NCBI GenBank assembly: GCA_018268395.1
Contig: JAFDWQ010000004.1
Span: 1-64,000 of the forward strand
Reading direction: 5' to 3'
Source: Armatimonadota bacterium
Lineage (GTDB): Bacteria > Armatimonadota > Fimbriimonadia > Fimbriimonadales > Fimbriimonadaceae
Length of the DNA stretch: 64,000 nt
Shown here: piece by piece, positions 1 through 7,990 of the stretch
How positions within the stretch are numbered: the first letter of the stretch is position 1
How the letters are laid out: the number at the start of each line of letters is the position of its first letter
The notes under the pieces: generated by a model
Seen by the model: the letters and a program-made list of their open reading frames with translations, nothing else
The model's database searches: none
Told to the model about the DNA's origin: nothing
Translations under genes and position numbers: made by a program

Positions 1-15
1 TTTCAAACTGACCCA

Positions 16-495
16 CTACCGAGCCGTCCATCGAAACGCCAGTTTTCCCCCGGCTTCAGGTCTGGAACCGACGACGATCGTCCCATCGGCGCTGACAGCG
101 CTAGCGCTCGACTCTTGCTCTGGAGGGAGGGTCCCCAAATCCTGCATGCCAAGGTCCGTCCAATGGAAGGCTCTGTTTCCAGAATGCGTTCCGCTGACTC
201 CGACCACGACTCTTCCCAGAGCGTCTACCCCGAAAGCCGAAGAGAACGTCCCTCCAGGCAATGTTCCGATATCCTGGAGCTGCCCTGCCGTCCACAGAAA
301 GGCACGTTCACCTGAAGAAGTATCGAAGTGGCCGGCGACGTACGTACCGTGGTAACTGACCGCCCAAGGCTCGAGCCAGTCGCCTCCTTCCATCACACCC
401 AGGTTGATGAGTTCGAGCCGAGCATGGGAGTGAACGGCAATAGCCGAAGCCAGAAGCGCGGTCAATCCGCGGACGACGATGGTGGTCATGTTCAT
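16..495 (-). CDS. Secreted HAF-repeat protein, BlaI-operator controlled
   Basis: Exported protein of 159 residues. The first 25 residues form a signal peptide (TALLASAIAVHSHA). The remainder holds repeats of the HAF type: SSGERAFLWTAG, LQDIGTLPGG, NRAFHWTDLGMQDLGTLP, ASAVSADGTIVVGS. These repeats build propeller-like folds of unknown ligand. It is short for the family and stops right after AFRWTAR, in the middle of a repeat, so it may be C-terminally truncated. It lies 85 bases downstream of the BlaR1-like gene and has its own promoter (-35 TTGCAT, 17-base spacer, -10 TACAAT) carrying two copies of the palindrome found at the repressor promoter. It is therefore probably the regulated output of the system. 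Its molecular function is unknown. Confidence 0.75.
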   Translation of the reverse strand: MNMTTIVVRGLTALLASAIAVHSHARLELINLGVMEGGDWLEPWAVSYHGTYVAGHFDTSSGERAFLWTAGQLQDIGTLPGGTFSSAFGVDALGRVVVGVSGTHSGNRAFHWTDLGMQDLGTLPPEQESSASAVSADGTIVVGSRPEAGGKLAFRWTAR

Positions 496-508
496 AATCT
501 ACACATCC

Positions 509-556
509 GATGACAGTTGTCGTCATTATTGTAGCGACAGTTGTCATCAAATGCAA
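509..556 (-). promoter_or_regulatory. HAF gene promoter with two BlaI-type operators
   Basis: Reading the minus strand, TTGCAT (556-551) and TACAAT (533-528) are separated by exactly 17 bases. A GACAnnTGTC palindrome lies inside the spacer (533-548, core GACAGTTGTC) and a second lies just downstream of the -10 box (509-524). Either site would block polymerase when bound. The same palindrome occurs at the repressor promoter near 3,000. Classic BlaI/MecI operators have the related form TACAnnTGTA, which supports the assignment. Confidence 0.7.
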
Positions 557-580
557 GAGGCATGGACGAACCAGCGAAAT

Positions 581-2605
581 TTACTTGGAGGCGAGGAGCG
601 TGAGAACGGCAGGAACGGTCCGTCCTGCAGTCGTGATGCAGGCTGCGACGCTTCCGTCCTCTCCTAACCCGAAACGTACGTCCGTCCAGTCCGGATCCAC
701 TGGCAGACCACCCACGACGCCAGAGTGGGGCCCTATCAGTTGGTCCAAGTCGTGGACCGCCATGTCCGGCGTCCACAGGACCGTAGTGCTCTGACCCGTC
801 CGCCTGTCGAATGCGATCCCTAAAATCCAACCCGCTGAATTGATCCGGCGGGCGACTCCTTCGGGATATGCTCTTGGGAGCGGGAGTTCAAGTATGCCGG
901 TTGCCTTCGTCCAACAGAACGGCTTACGGCCATTGATCGTGCCTGACGACCCCACGGCGCTCGAACTGTCGTTGACCCCAAAAGCGAGGGTCTGATCGGA
1001 TCGCGCCAAAAAGCCAATGTCGTGGCACGTTTCATCAGGGCTGATCAGGAACGACCGTCTCTCTGCCTGTGGAAACTGGAACATTCCCTGAGGCGAGCCG
1101 ATGGCGATGGCCTCGCCCTTGGAGTTCACTCCATGGGCTTCAGACGAATAGTCGCAGTAAACAGGCAGTTTGAGGTTGGTCGGATTCTGCCCTGGTCTCT
1201 TGATCCACGCCCGCTGAACATCGGACGTCCCGACGAACGTGCCGAGGTCGTTCGTCCCTCGGCACCATCCGCCTTGCCCGATCGGATGAGGGACTTTCTG
1301 GACTTCGGTACGCCCCGGTAGCCAGGCCGCCCCATGAGCGCCCCCAAAGTAGGAGTAGGTCGCCATCCCGCAAACCGTGCCGGCCTTCGAAACGAAGAAC
1401 CCGCACGAATCGGGAGTTTCGGAATCCCCTTCTAGCCACTGGTAGTTCCCTGATGTATCGATCCGAGCGGCGCGCCTGATCGTCCGGGGTTTCTCAAAGT
1501 TCACGACTACTTCGCCGGGCGGTCCGAACCCTGCCGCATAGCCTGACGTGAAGCCGACGGGAACTGGCAACACCCTGACCGAATACGTAAGTTCGTAAGC
1601 CCGCACGGGCGCATCGGTCCCCAATCTCGGCGGTGCGGTCAGCACCAATTTGACCGGTACCAGTAGGGATAGAGACAAGACCGTCGCGACGATGTTAGAA
1701 AAGCGCCCGACCGACGGGGCGGACGCTGCGAACAGTGCACGGATTCGAGTCTCGATCTCTCGTTTGGAAGCGGCCGTCCCATAAGCGACGAGTCCTCGCG
1801 GATCAGGAAGGCCGTCCTTCGAGGCGATCCGCAGTAGGAGCCGCGCATATCGTTCGCGTACTTCTGCCTTCTTAGACACGACGGCTTCGTCGCAGGACTG
1901 TTCGGTCAAGACCATGTGGTGCCTCACGGCCCACCAGACCAACGGGTTCCAAGGGATCAGGAACAGGACGGAGAATGGAAGGCAGGCCCATGCCGAGTCC
2001 TTGACCCGGTAGTGGTGGAGTTCGTGCGCGATGACGAGTTCGACGTCGCCATCCTCCAGCTTCGCGATCAAAGGCTCAGGCATAACGACGGCTTGTTTCC
2101 GGAACCCTACGATAACTGGACCAAGCGCGGTCACCGACTTTCGCAACATGGGCACGGTCCAGGCCCCGACCCTCTCGGCCGCCAGGTGATACCTCGTCAA
2201 CAGTTCGCCGTCGAGGTTCGGCGTGGACGTCATTGCGATCCGGCGGACCTGTGCCAGATGTCGGAGCAATTTGAAGACCACCGTTCCGGCCAAGAGCGAA
2301 ACGGCGAAGAGCCATCCCATGACGAGCCACCTCGGCCACGCTCCCACGTCAAACGTTCCGATCCCGAACGATCCCGGTCGCAGAGGCAAGAAGACGACAT
2401 GCTCGAAGAAAGGCTTAGGAAAACCAAGCAGAAGCAAGAGACACTTAACGAGCGCGATCCTGACGCACCAAAGCTTGGTGCGGGCTGTCGTCCCGGGCAG
2501 CAGACTGCAAATCAAGAGAGCCACGGCTAACGGGAGGGTCGCACCTAGTCCGGCCCAAAACAGCCGATCGACGACTGTTCGGGCAGACTCCCAAACTAGG
2601 GTCAT
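581..2605 (-). CDS. BlaR1-type M56 sensor protease with HAF-like sensor domain
   Basis: Membrane-bound zinc protease of the BlaR1/MecR1 (M56) family, 674 residues. Membrane helices occur at about residues 20-38, 46-62 and 95-115. The zinc motif HELHH is at 194-198 and the downstream acidic ligand is in EQSCDEAVV near 229. A last helix at about 303-325 is followed by roughly 340 exported residues. In BlaR1 that exported part is a penicillin-binding fold; here it has no SxxK-type landmarks and instead shows HAF-like segments (GTNDLGTFVGTS, AHGVNSKGEAIAIGS, AFGVNDSSSAVGSSG, RKPFCWTKATG). It overlaps the repressor gene by 4 bases (ATGA). By analogy, ligand sensing outside would activate the protease to remove the repressor. 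The ligand is not known; beta-lactam sensing is not supported. Confidence 0.85.
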   Translation of the reverse strand: MTLVWESARTVVDRLFWAGLGATLPLAVALLICSLLPGTTARTKLWCVRIALVKCLLLLLGFPKPFFEHVVFLPLRPGSFGIGTFDVGAWPRWLVMGWLFAVSLLAGTVVFKLLRHLAQVRRIAMTSTPNLDGELLTRYHLAAERVGAWTVPMLRKSVTALGPVIVGFRKQAVVMPEPLIAKLEDGDVELVIAHELHHYRVKDSAWACLPFSVLFLIPWNPLVWWAVRHHMVLTEQSCDEAVVSKKAEVRERYARLLLRIASKDGLPDPRGLVAYGTAASKREIETRIRALFAASAPSVGRFSNIVATVLSLSLLVPVKLVLTAPPRLGTDAPVRAYELTYSVRVLPVPVGFTSGYAAGFGPPGEVVVNFEKPRTIRRAARIDTSGNYQWLEGDSETPDSCGFFVSKAGTVCGMATYSYFGGAHGAAWLPGRTEVQKVPHPIGQGGWCRGTNDLGTFVGTSDVQRAWIKRPGQNPTNLKLPVYCDYSSEAHGVNSKGEAIAIGSPQGMFQFPQAERRSFLISPDETCHDIGFLARSDQTLAFGVNDSSSAVGSSGTINGRKPFCWTKATGILELPLPRAYPEGVARRINSAGWILGIAFDRRTGQSTTVLWTPDMAVHDLDQLIGPHSGVVGGLPVDPDWTDVRFGLGEDGSVAACITTAGRTVPAVLTLLASK

Positions 2606-2985
2606 GGATCCTTGTCCGCAAGGCGTCGAACCAGGGCTTCGAGTTCGGTCACATCCTCTTTGGAGAGGCTTCCGGTCTGCTCGATGTAATGGAGGAACGG
2701 TGTGATGGAACCTCCAAGGTGCGTCTCGACAAAACTGCCCACCAGGCTTCCCTCGACGTCGTCGGGGGAGCTCACGACCGAGTAACGAAAGATTTTTTCA
2801 ACGTCCTCCCGTGCCAGAAACCCCTTCCTCCGAAGGCGCTCCATCATCTGCAGAACGGTTCCCCGCGCGTACCCGAGACCGACTCCGTACCCCGCGTGAA
2901 CATCACCGACGGACATGGGTCCGTTCGTAGCGATGTACCGCAGGAGTTCTAACTCTCGAGCACCGATCTTGACGTTGATCTTCAA
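2602..2985 (-). CDS. BlaI/MecI-family transcriptional repressor
   Basis: Small winged-helix repressor of the BlaI/MecI/CopY family. Typical features are ELELLRYIATNGPMSVGDVH (first helices), ARGTVLQMMERLRRKGFLARE (recognition helix and wing) and a C-terminal dimerisation helix with the usual SKEDVTELEALVRRL ending. The reading frame is open back to a GTG at 3006, but that GTG lies inside the operator and its next codons are a perfect TATAAT (3000-2995). I therefore place the start at TTG 2985, nine bases after the -10 box, giving about 127 residues. The stop overlaps the start of the M56 protease gene, so the two are translationally coupled. It is expected to repress its own operon and the HAF gene. 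Confidence 0.85.
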   Translation of the reverse strand: MKINVKIGARELELLRYIATNGPMSVGDVHAGYGVGLGYARGTVLQMMERLRRKGFLAREDVEKIFRYSVVSSPDDVEGSLVGSFVETHLGGSITPFLHYIEQTGSLSKEDVTELEALVRRLADKDP

Positions 2986-2994
2986 GTTCAGCGA

Positions 2995-3014
2995 ATTATA
3001 CGACACTTGTCATC
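2995..3014 (-). promoter_or_regulatory. Repressor operon promoter and BlaI-type operator
   Basis: On the minus strand a GACAAGTGTCG palindrome (core within 3002-3011, extended 2999-3014) runs directly into TATAAT (3000-2995). The half-sites match those upstream of the HAF gene (GAYGACAnnTGTCRTC overall). This indicates autoregulation of the repressor-protease operon. Confidence 0.7.
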
Positions 3015-3037
3015 GAATCGTGACCGGTCTCGGTTTG

Positions 3038-4345
3038 GTGCTGCGATTTGACCGACGATTCGATGATTGCCGGCCGTTATGCTCGACGAGTTACACGTCC
3101 GACTCATGGACGTACGACCACGCGGGGAACCGATCGAACAGCGGCTATTCGTACGACGGCTTGAACAAGATGACCGCCTCGGCCGGTAGCCACTCGTACG
3201 ACAACGACCTCCTCGGTCGGCGCACGTTCCGAGACTGGGGGAGCCAGACGACCGCCGTCAAGTACACTTGGGACGTCCTCGACCGCATGACCGCCCTGCA
3301 ACAAAAGACCAAGGGAGCCACTTACCGCTACCGCGCCGACGGGATGCGGGCGCAGAAGGTGCAAGGGATCCACCTCCAGGTCAGGCTGGACGACCAACAA
3401 CAGGTCTCTGGCTACGACGACGCATGGGACTCGAACAAGCCGACGACCAGGTACTTCTACGACGGCCAGATGCCCGTCTCCGAGATTCACATGGAGCCGG
3501 TCGGGAACTCTACGAGCTTCGAGTACACGTCCTACGTCCCGGGCCCCAGAGGACTCGAAAGCACGACGGTCGGGACGATTTCGTTCACCACGACCTATCC
3601 GCTCTACGACTGCCACGGCAACAACGTCGCGAACCTCAAGAAGGGCTCTTCTGTCGACACTTGGGACTCGAACCTGAACGAGCGCTCTTACGACGCCTGG
3701 GGGACCGTCACCGGCTCCAGCCCAGCGCCCTATCAGCGCTACTGCGCGAGCCTCGGTCACAGGCAGGACGACGAGTCTGCTTCGGGATCCAGTTCGGGCG
3801 ACGGGCTGGTCTATATGCGGGCCAGGTACTACGAGCCTGCGACGGGCAGGTTCGTGAGTGAGGATCCTGCGTTCGACGGATTGAATTGGTACCTTTATGC
3901 TGGCAATGACCCAACAAACTGTAGCGACCCTACAGGAACAAGAAGGACAGTTCAAATCGGGCCCTTCACCTTCAATCTCGACGGTTCTGGCAGCGGCAAC
4001 CACGGCTGGGACTTAGAGATTCTTGATCCGCAAGGTAACAAGATCTTTCATCGATGGGGGGATGGCTTGGAGAAGGACGGATGCATGCTGAAGATTTCTG
4101 AAAGAGTCGTCGAAGCAATTCGACAAGTATTATCTAGTGGGAATCAGTCGAAGATCGCCTTTCTAAGGGGACTCATGGATAAGGGTGGATTTGGTATGTG
4201 GCGAGCCCTTCGAAACGCGTTCAGAGATATCCTCGGCATGGTGTTCCTTTCCTACGCGTACACAAGCGTCGATGCCTACGCCCAGCAGGAACCCGAGGAT
4301 TTCGCTGACACGATCCGTACAATCGGTTCTTGGGGACGAAGGTGA
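3038..4345 (+). CDS. 5'-truncated RHS protein with variable C-terminal tail
   Basis: The frame shows YD/RHS repeats (TYDHAGNRSNSGYSYDGLNK, YRADGMRAQKV) and then the RHS-associated core near 3,790-3,940 (GLVYMRARYYEPATGRFVSEDP, LNWYLYAGNDPTNCSDPTG). A full RHS protein has well over 1,000 residues; only about 430 remain and there is no convincing start, so this is a decapitated 3' cassette. The GTG at 3038 is merely the nearest upstream in-frame start codon. About 125 residues after DPTG are unlike the core and AT-richer than the surroundings, as expected for a swapped polymorphic effector tip. I do not recognise that domain. Its stop overlaps the next gene (GTGA at 4342-4345), the arrangement typical of toxin and immunity pairs. 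Confidence 0.75.
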   Translation: MLRFDRRFDDCRPLCSTSYTSDSWTYDHAGNRSNSGYSYDGLNKMTASAGSHSYDNDLLGRRTFRDWGSQTTAVKYTWDVLDRMTALQQKTKGATYRYRADGMRAQKVQGIHLQVRLDDQQQVSGYDDAWDSNKPTTRYFYDGQMPVSEIHMEPVGNSTSFEYTSYVPGPRGLESTTVGTISFTTTYPLYDCHGNNVANLKKGSSVDTWDSNLNERSYDAWGTVTGSSPAPYQRYCASLGHRQDDESASGSSSGDGLVYMRARYYEPATGRFVSEDPAFDGLNWYLYAGNDPTNCSDPTGTRRTVQIGPFTFNLDGSGSGNHGWDLEILDPQGNKIFHRWGDGLEKDGCMLKISERVVEAIRQVLSSGNQSKIAFLRGLMDKGGFGMWRALRNAFRDILGMVFLSYAYTSVDAYAQQEPEDFADTIRTIGSWGRR

Positions 4346-5226
4346 AAGACGCACTAACACTGTTCTACGGAACAAGGTCAAAGACGTTCATTCCTGGGGG
4401 CCAGACTCTGGTCGAGAGTGAAGAGTTGGGTCGCGCTTCGGCATCGCCTAGGACGAAGAGCAATAGACAGACAGGGCTGAGTGTAGCCGTTGAGTCATTC
4501 TTTATGGACACCTTTCCGGTTACTCGCCGCGAGTTTCTTCATGTAGTTCTCGATTGTCGACTCGCCAGCCAATCTGCCGCTCACCAAATTGATATGGACT
4601 TTTGGGCTCACTTTGATCGCGAACACAAATATGATGACCAAGCACCCATAGTTGCGGTCTCATTCGAGGAAGCTTCTTGGTTTGCGTGGATCTTCGGAGG
4701 TCGCCTTCCGACATTGGCTGAGTGGAATCGGGCTGCGCGTGGAGACGCAAATAATAGCTATCCTTGGGGTCTACAGTTTGACCCGACATTGTGCAATTTT
4801 AGCGACTCGCCTTTTAGTACGGGCCCCGATATTATTGACCATTTGACTAACGTCGATGAATATCCTGGAGGTGCCTCGCAGTTTGGAGTTATGGACTGTC
4901 TTGGGAACTGCCGTGAGTGGACTATGACGCCAGCCGTACCCATTGACTTCATCAATGCATCAAAGATTGAAGATCGTCGGATAGCTGCAAGTTTGTGGAC
5001 AGCCAACATTTCAGAGGTTTACGTCAAGAATGTGGGATTGAATAGTCATGACCGACGCATTGGCTCTACCGTAACCGCGAAGCGATTCAATCGGCATACA
5101 CCGTTCTTACCATCCACTTTCGCCGGTGCCACTGCAAGAGATTTCAGGAACGGATTTCGAGTTGCTTACGACGCGAGCCGCTTAGACGAGGATTCCGTGA
5201 ACTTGATGCAGCAAGTCTGGAAGTGA
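4342..5226 (+). CDS. Formylglycine-generating-enzyme-like (SUMF1 fold) protein
   Basis: 294 residues with the FGE-sulfatase/SUMF1 pattern: FIPGG near the N-terminus, FFMDTFPVTRREF, APIVAVSFEEASWFAWIFGG, GRLPTLAEWNRAARG, NNSYPWG, DEYPGGASQFGVMDCLGNCREWT and a final RNGFRVAY. The canonical cysteine-bearing RGGSW segment of true FGE is not seen, so sulfatase-activating chemistry is doubtful; many bacterial members act as binding or lectin-like domains. The GTG start at 4342 overlaps the RHS stop, so it is co-translated with the RHS tail. This suggests it is a partner or an immunity factor, although the fold is unusual for immunity. Base composition is lower in GC than the chromosome, like the RHS tip, pointing to joint acquisition. 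Confidence 0.75.
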   Translation: MKDALTLFYGTRSKTFIPGGQTLVESEELGRASASPRTKSNRQTGLSVAVESFFMDTFPVTRREFLHVVLDCRLASQSAAHQIDMDFWAHFDREHKYDDQAPIVAVSFEEASWFAWIFGGRLPTLAEWNRAARGDANNSYPWGLQFDPTLCNFSDSPFSTGPDIIDHLTNVDEYPGGASQFGVMDCLGNCREWTMTPAVPIDFINASKIEDRRIAASLWTANISEVYVKNVGLNSHDRRIGSTVTAKRFNRHTPFLPSTFAGATARDFRNGFRVAYDASRLDEDSVNLMQQVWK

Positions 5227-5254
5227 CCAACGCCCTTCGGGCCCGCATTTTTCT

Positions 5255-5750
5255 TCCGGGCGGGTGGCCCGACCATGGGTGACGTTCCGGGGTGCCTGCT
5301 TGTCGCGAGTCCTTTCGTGGGCCATCGTTTCGAATCGGCTGGGTGGCCTGACCATGGGTGACCTCCACCTGGTTGGCACGATGACGGGCCCGACGTGCAG
5401 AACAGCCTGCCGCAAGCGCCCTGGCGAGGGCCCTTCGTCGTGTCCGGGGCGGACCCTCACCCGTCGTCAGCACTAGGCCCGGTCGACCTCGAACTCCACC
5501 TGACCCTTCCGGGGGCAGGACTAAGAGTGGCCTCTCGCGACGGCGGCCATGTCAACGGCAATGGCTCGTGCGCGTTTGCCCTGGTTCCGCAAGGAACACT
5601 CTGAAAAGGACGGCCGCTGCACCAAGCGAAGTAGTACCACGCCGATGGCCGCAAGGATCTTTCACGCTGGTCGGGCGAGGAAGGCACGATCCTTCGGAAC
5701 CGGGCTGCAAACGGGCACGTACCATCCCCTTCACCCATTGGAGGTCAAGC
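5255..5750 (+). repeat. Composite intergenic repeat, copy 1
   Basis: Non-coding stretch built of modules that recur, inverted, at 10,030-10,440. Shared blocks include TGGCACGATGACGGGC (5374-5389), GCCCTTCGTCGTG (5430-5442) and GGGCTGCAAACGGGCACG (5702-5719). A module with GGTGGCCYGACCATGGGT occurs twice as a direct repeat 79 bases apart (from about 5262 and 5341). The stretch from 5227 to 5914 holds no gene that I can support. Confidence 0.7.
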
Positions 5751-5914
5751 TTGAACCGACCTGCGCCATATCGAAGCGCTAGCGCGCCGGGACGTCACGC
5801 GCATCGAAGCTTTAGTCCCCCCCCCGTTTGGGCAGGAACGCCATCTCTCGGAGTGACAAGCCTAAACGACAGTACCTTTCGAAATCATTAGGCTACCGAG
5901 CGTTTTTGGGTTCA

Positions 5915-6490
5915 ATGGACTCGATGGGTCGGAGAAGTGGATCGAACCGTAGACAGGGCGGGGGGCGCCTCGCGACGGACGTGGCCCTGCGGCTCGACGT
6001 GAACGAACTGTGGCGTTCCGGCTGCTTCCGGAATCCGGCCGCGGGCACCGTGCACTGGCACGAAGGGCAGCCCCGGGAGGCGTCCCTAAGCTTCTTTGGC
6101 GATAGGGAGCGGATCGTGCTTCTGTCCGGTCTGCGTCTGTCCGATGATGGCGTCCCGGAGGCCAGATATGAGATCGAGATCGCATGGACGGCCTGCCACT
6201 TCGGCGGCCTCCGCCCTTGGTTCGTCTGCCCGGCCTGCGACGGCCGCTGCGGCGTGCTCTACGGCCTTGGTACCTTCAAATGCCGCAGGTGCCACGGGCT
6301 CGTTTATGAATCCCAGTCCGAAACGCCCTTCTTCCGGACCTTGCGCAAGAGGCAGAAGCTAGCCGCCAAGCTGGAGAAGGGCGGAGGGTCGCTGCGAAAG
6401 GGCACCAGGGCCGCGCTCGCCTCGCGGATCGACGGGCTGGACGCGGAGATCATCGCTTCGGCCGCGGTTGCGCTCGGCTGGCCGGACTAG
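5915..6490 (+). CDS. Zinc-ribbon protein of unknown function
   Basis: About 191 residues from ATG 5915; upstream in-frame codons exist but look non-coding. The centre reads FGGLRPWFVCPACDGRCGVLYGL followed by FKCRRCHGLVYESQ, giving two CxxC knuckles and the conserved GGxRPWFxCP and LVYxSQ frame of an uncharacterised family often met near mobile DNA. The C-terminus is basic and helical (LRKRQKLAAKLEKGGGSL). It sits between a repeat block and the 3' end of the integrase gene, convergent with it. Nucleic-acid binding is plausible from the zinc ribbon but is only an inference. Confidence 0.6.
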   Translation: MDSMGRRSGSNRRQGGGRLATDVALRLDVNELWRSGCFRNPAAGTVHWHEGQPREASLSFFGDRERIVLLSGLRLSDDGVPEARYEIEIAWTACHFGGLRPWFVCPACDGRCGVLYGLGTFKCRRCHGLVYESQSETPFFRTLRKRQKLAAKLEKGGGSLRKGTRAALASRIDGLDAEIIASAAVALGWPD

Positions 6491-6629
6491 CGCCGCGCAT
6501 TGCGCGGGCCCAGACGGGTCGAGGAGGGATCCTGTGCTTACGCCTCCCGCTGGGGGGCTCCCCTCGGGGGCCGACCATCCAGGCGGCGCCGCGGAACCTT
6601 GCCGTCGACAGGGGCCTGCAGTGCGCGAG

Positions 6630-7829
6630 TCACTGCTCCGCTTGCGCCTTCCTGAACACGGCGTCGAGCTTCTCCGCCGCCTTGCGCTGCGCCACAGGCA
6701 CCATGTGCGCGTAAGTCCCGGTCGTCAGCGCGATCGATGAATGACCGAGCTGGTCCTTGACGAGGGCGAGCGGCACGCCCTCCGCGACCATGTGCGTCGC
6801 CGCCGTGTGACGGAGCTTGTGGAACGAGACCTCAGGGATCCCCGCCTTGCGGCACAGCGCCTTCAGGTGGTTATGAACGTACTTGGGATCGAGCGGCCGG
6901 CCCTCGGAGTTCAAGAACACGAGCCCGAGAGGGTTCTGGAACGAGTCGCCCAGTTCGGCCTGTAGCCTTGCTTGCCTGAACTTCTCTGCCTCGATTCCCT
7001 CGAGCGCATAGCCGAGCAAAGGGAGGCTCCTTCGGCTTGAGGCGGACTTCACGGACTTGTGAACCAGCTTGCCTTCTACACGCTGGAGCTGTACCCCTAC
7101 ACGCAATGTGGCTTGTTTTGGATTGACAGTATCGACGTCCTGCCACCGAAGACCCGTGGCCTCGCCAATCCGCATTCCGGTTCCGAGCGCGACCAGAAGA
7201 AGGTTCTCGATCGGATGCCCTTTGGCGGCCTCGGCCAGCTTAAGGGCCTGATCCGGATGGAGGTAGACCGGATCGCTCTTCTTCACCTTTGGAGGCACGG
7301 TCTTGACGACGACGTTCTCCGCGACGAGGCCCCACTTCCAGGCTTGGTTCATCGCGGCGCGGAACACCCTGCGGATCCCCGCGACGGAGGCAGGCGAGAG
7401 GGTCACGGTCTTGTCTCCGACCTTACGGGGCTTCCCCTTTTCGTTGAGGAAAAGTTGGATCTGTTCGGCGGTCAGCTTGCGCAAGTCGATGCGGCCGAGC
7501 GCCGGCTTGATGTGCCGATCGACCATCATCACGTAGTAGTCCACGGTCTTGGGCTCCTTGTGGCCACGGACCGTTCCATCGAGCCAACGGTCGAGGAACT
7601 GGCCCAAGGTCGTGCGCTCCGTCGGGACGGTCTTCCCTGTCGTGACGGCCGCCATGGTCTTGTTGAGTTCCTTGACCGCCTCGGCCTGCGACTTGGCGTA
7701 CACGGTCTTGTACTTTGGACGGCCGGTCGTCCCGTCGTATCCGAGGAGCACTTGGGCGACCCATCGCCCGTCCTTCCGTTTGAACACGGAACCGCTGTTC
7801 CCCGCCCTCTTCGATCCGTTCCTTGCCAT
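6630..7829 (-). CDS. Phage-type tyrosine recombinase (integrase)
   Basis: 399 residues. An N-terminal AP2-like arm-binding region (GSVFKRKDGRWVAQVLLGYDG) is followed by a SAM-like core-binding domain (TLGQFLDRWLDG, DYYVMMVDRHIKPALG) and the catalytic domain. Catalytic residues are visible: Arg in GTGMRIGEATGLRW, Lys near KSASSRRSLPL, HxxR in SFHKLRHTAATHM, His in QLGHSSI and the Tyr nucleophile in GTYAHM. The gene looks intact. It reads away from a tRNA-Lys 3' fragment only 160 bases upstream, the usual arrangement of an integrase at the end of a genomic island. Repeated TTGACAGTT motifs lie in its promoter region. Confidence 0.93.
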   Translation of the reverse strand: MARNGSKRAGNSGSVFKRKDGRWVAQVLLGYDGTTGRPKYKTVYAKSQAEAVKELNKTMAAVTTGKTVPTERTTLGQFLDRWLDGTVRGHKEPKTVDYYVMMVDRHIKPALGRIDLRKLTAEQIQLFLNEKGKPRKVGDKTVTLSPASVAGIRRVFRAAMNQAWKWGLVAENVVVKTVPPKVKKSDPVYLHPDQALKLAEAAKGHPIENLLLVALGTGMRIGEATGLRWQDVDTVNPKQATLRVGVQLQRVEGKLVHKSVKSASSRRSLPLLGYALEGIEAEKFRQARLQAELGDSFQNPLGLVFLNSEGRPLDPKYVHNHLKALCRKAGIPEVSFHKLRHTAATHMVAEGVPLALVKDQLGHSSIALTTGTYAHMVPVAQRKAAEKLDAVFRKAQAEQ

Positions 7830-7837
7830 GGTGCCTC

Positions 7838-7895
7838 TTTGACAGTTTGACTGCCTTGTTTTGACAGTTTAGATGACAGTGACGCCAACTGTCAA
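7838..7895. promoter_or_regulatory. TTGACAGTT iterons upstream of the integrase
   Basis: TTGACAGTT occurs at about 7840-7848 and 7861-7869 in one orientation, exactly 21 bases (two helical turns) apart, and inverted as AACTGTCAA at 7887-7895. The set spans the presumed integrase promoter; TTGACA at 7895-7890 on the minus strand could itself be a -35 box. Likely arm-type sites for the integrase or sites for an excisionase or repressor. Confidence 0.5.
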
Positions 7896-7990
7896 GGGCG
7901 GACATCGGTGGACTTTACGGGGCAGATTGAACCTATTTTTGGCTACAAACGCGGACTTCTCTGCACACGCCTGCACACCCTGCCCTCGAA

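Noticed and set aside
1-60. Possible frameshift at the end of the HAF gene (an alternative frame reads VSMDGSVVGQF)
   Set aside because: The annotated frame itself reads a good HAF repeat through the same bases, so the alternative is likely chance; truncation cannot be proven at the window edge.
4342-5226. Diversity-generating retroelement target (FGE/C-type-lectin fold)
   Set aside because: No reverse transcriptase, template repeat or adenine-biased variable region nearby.
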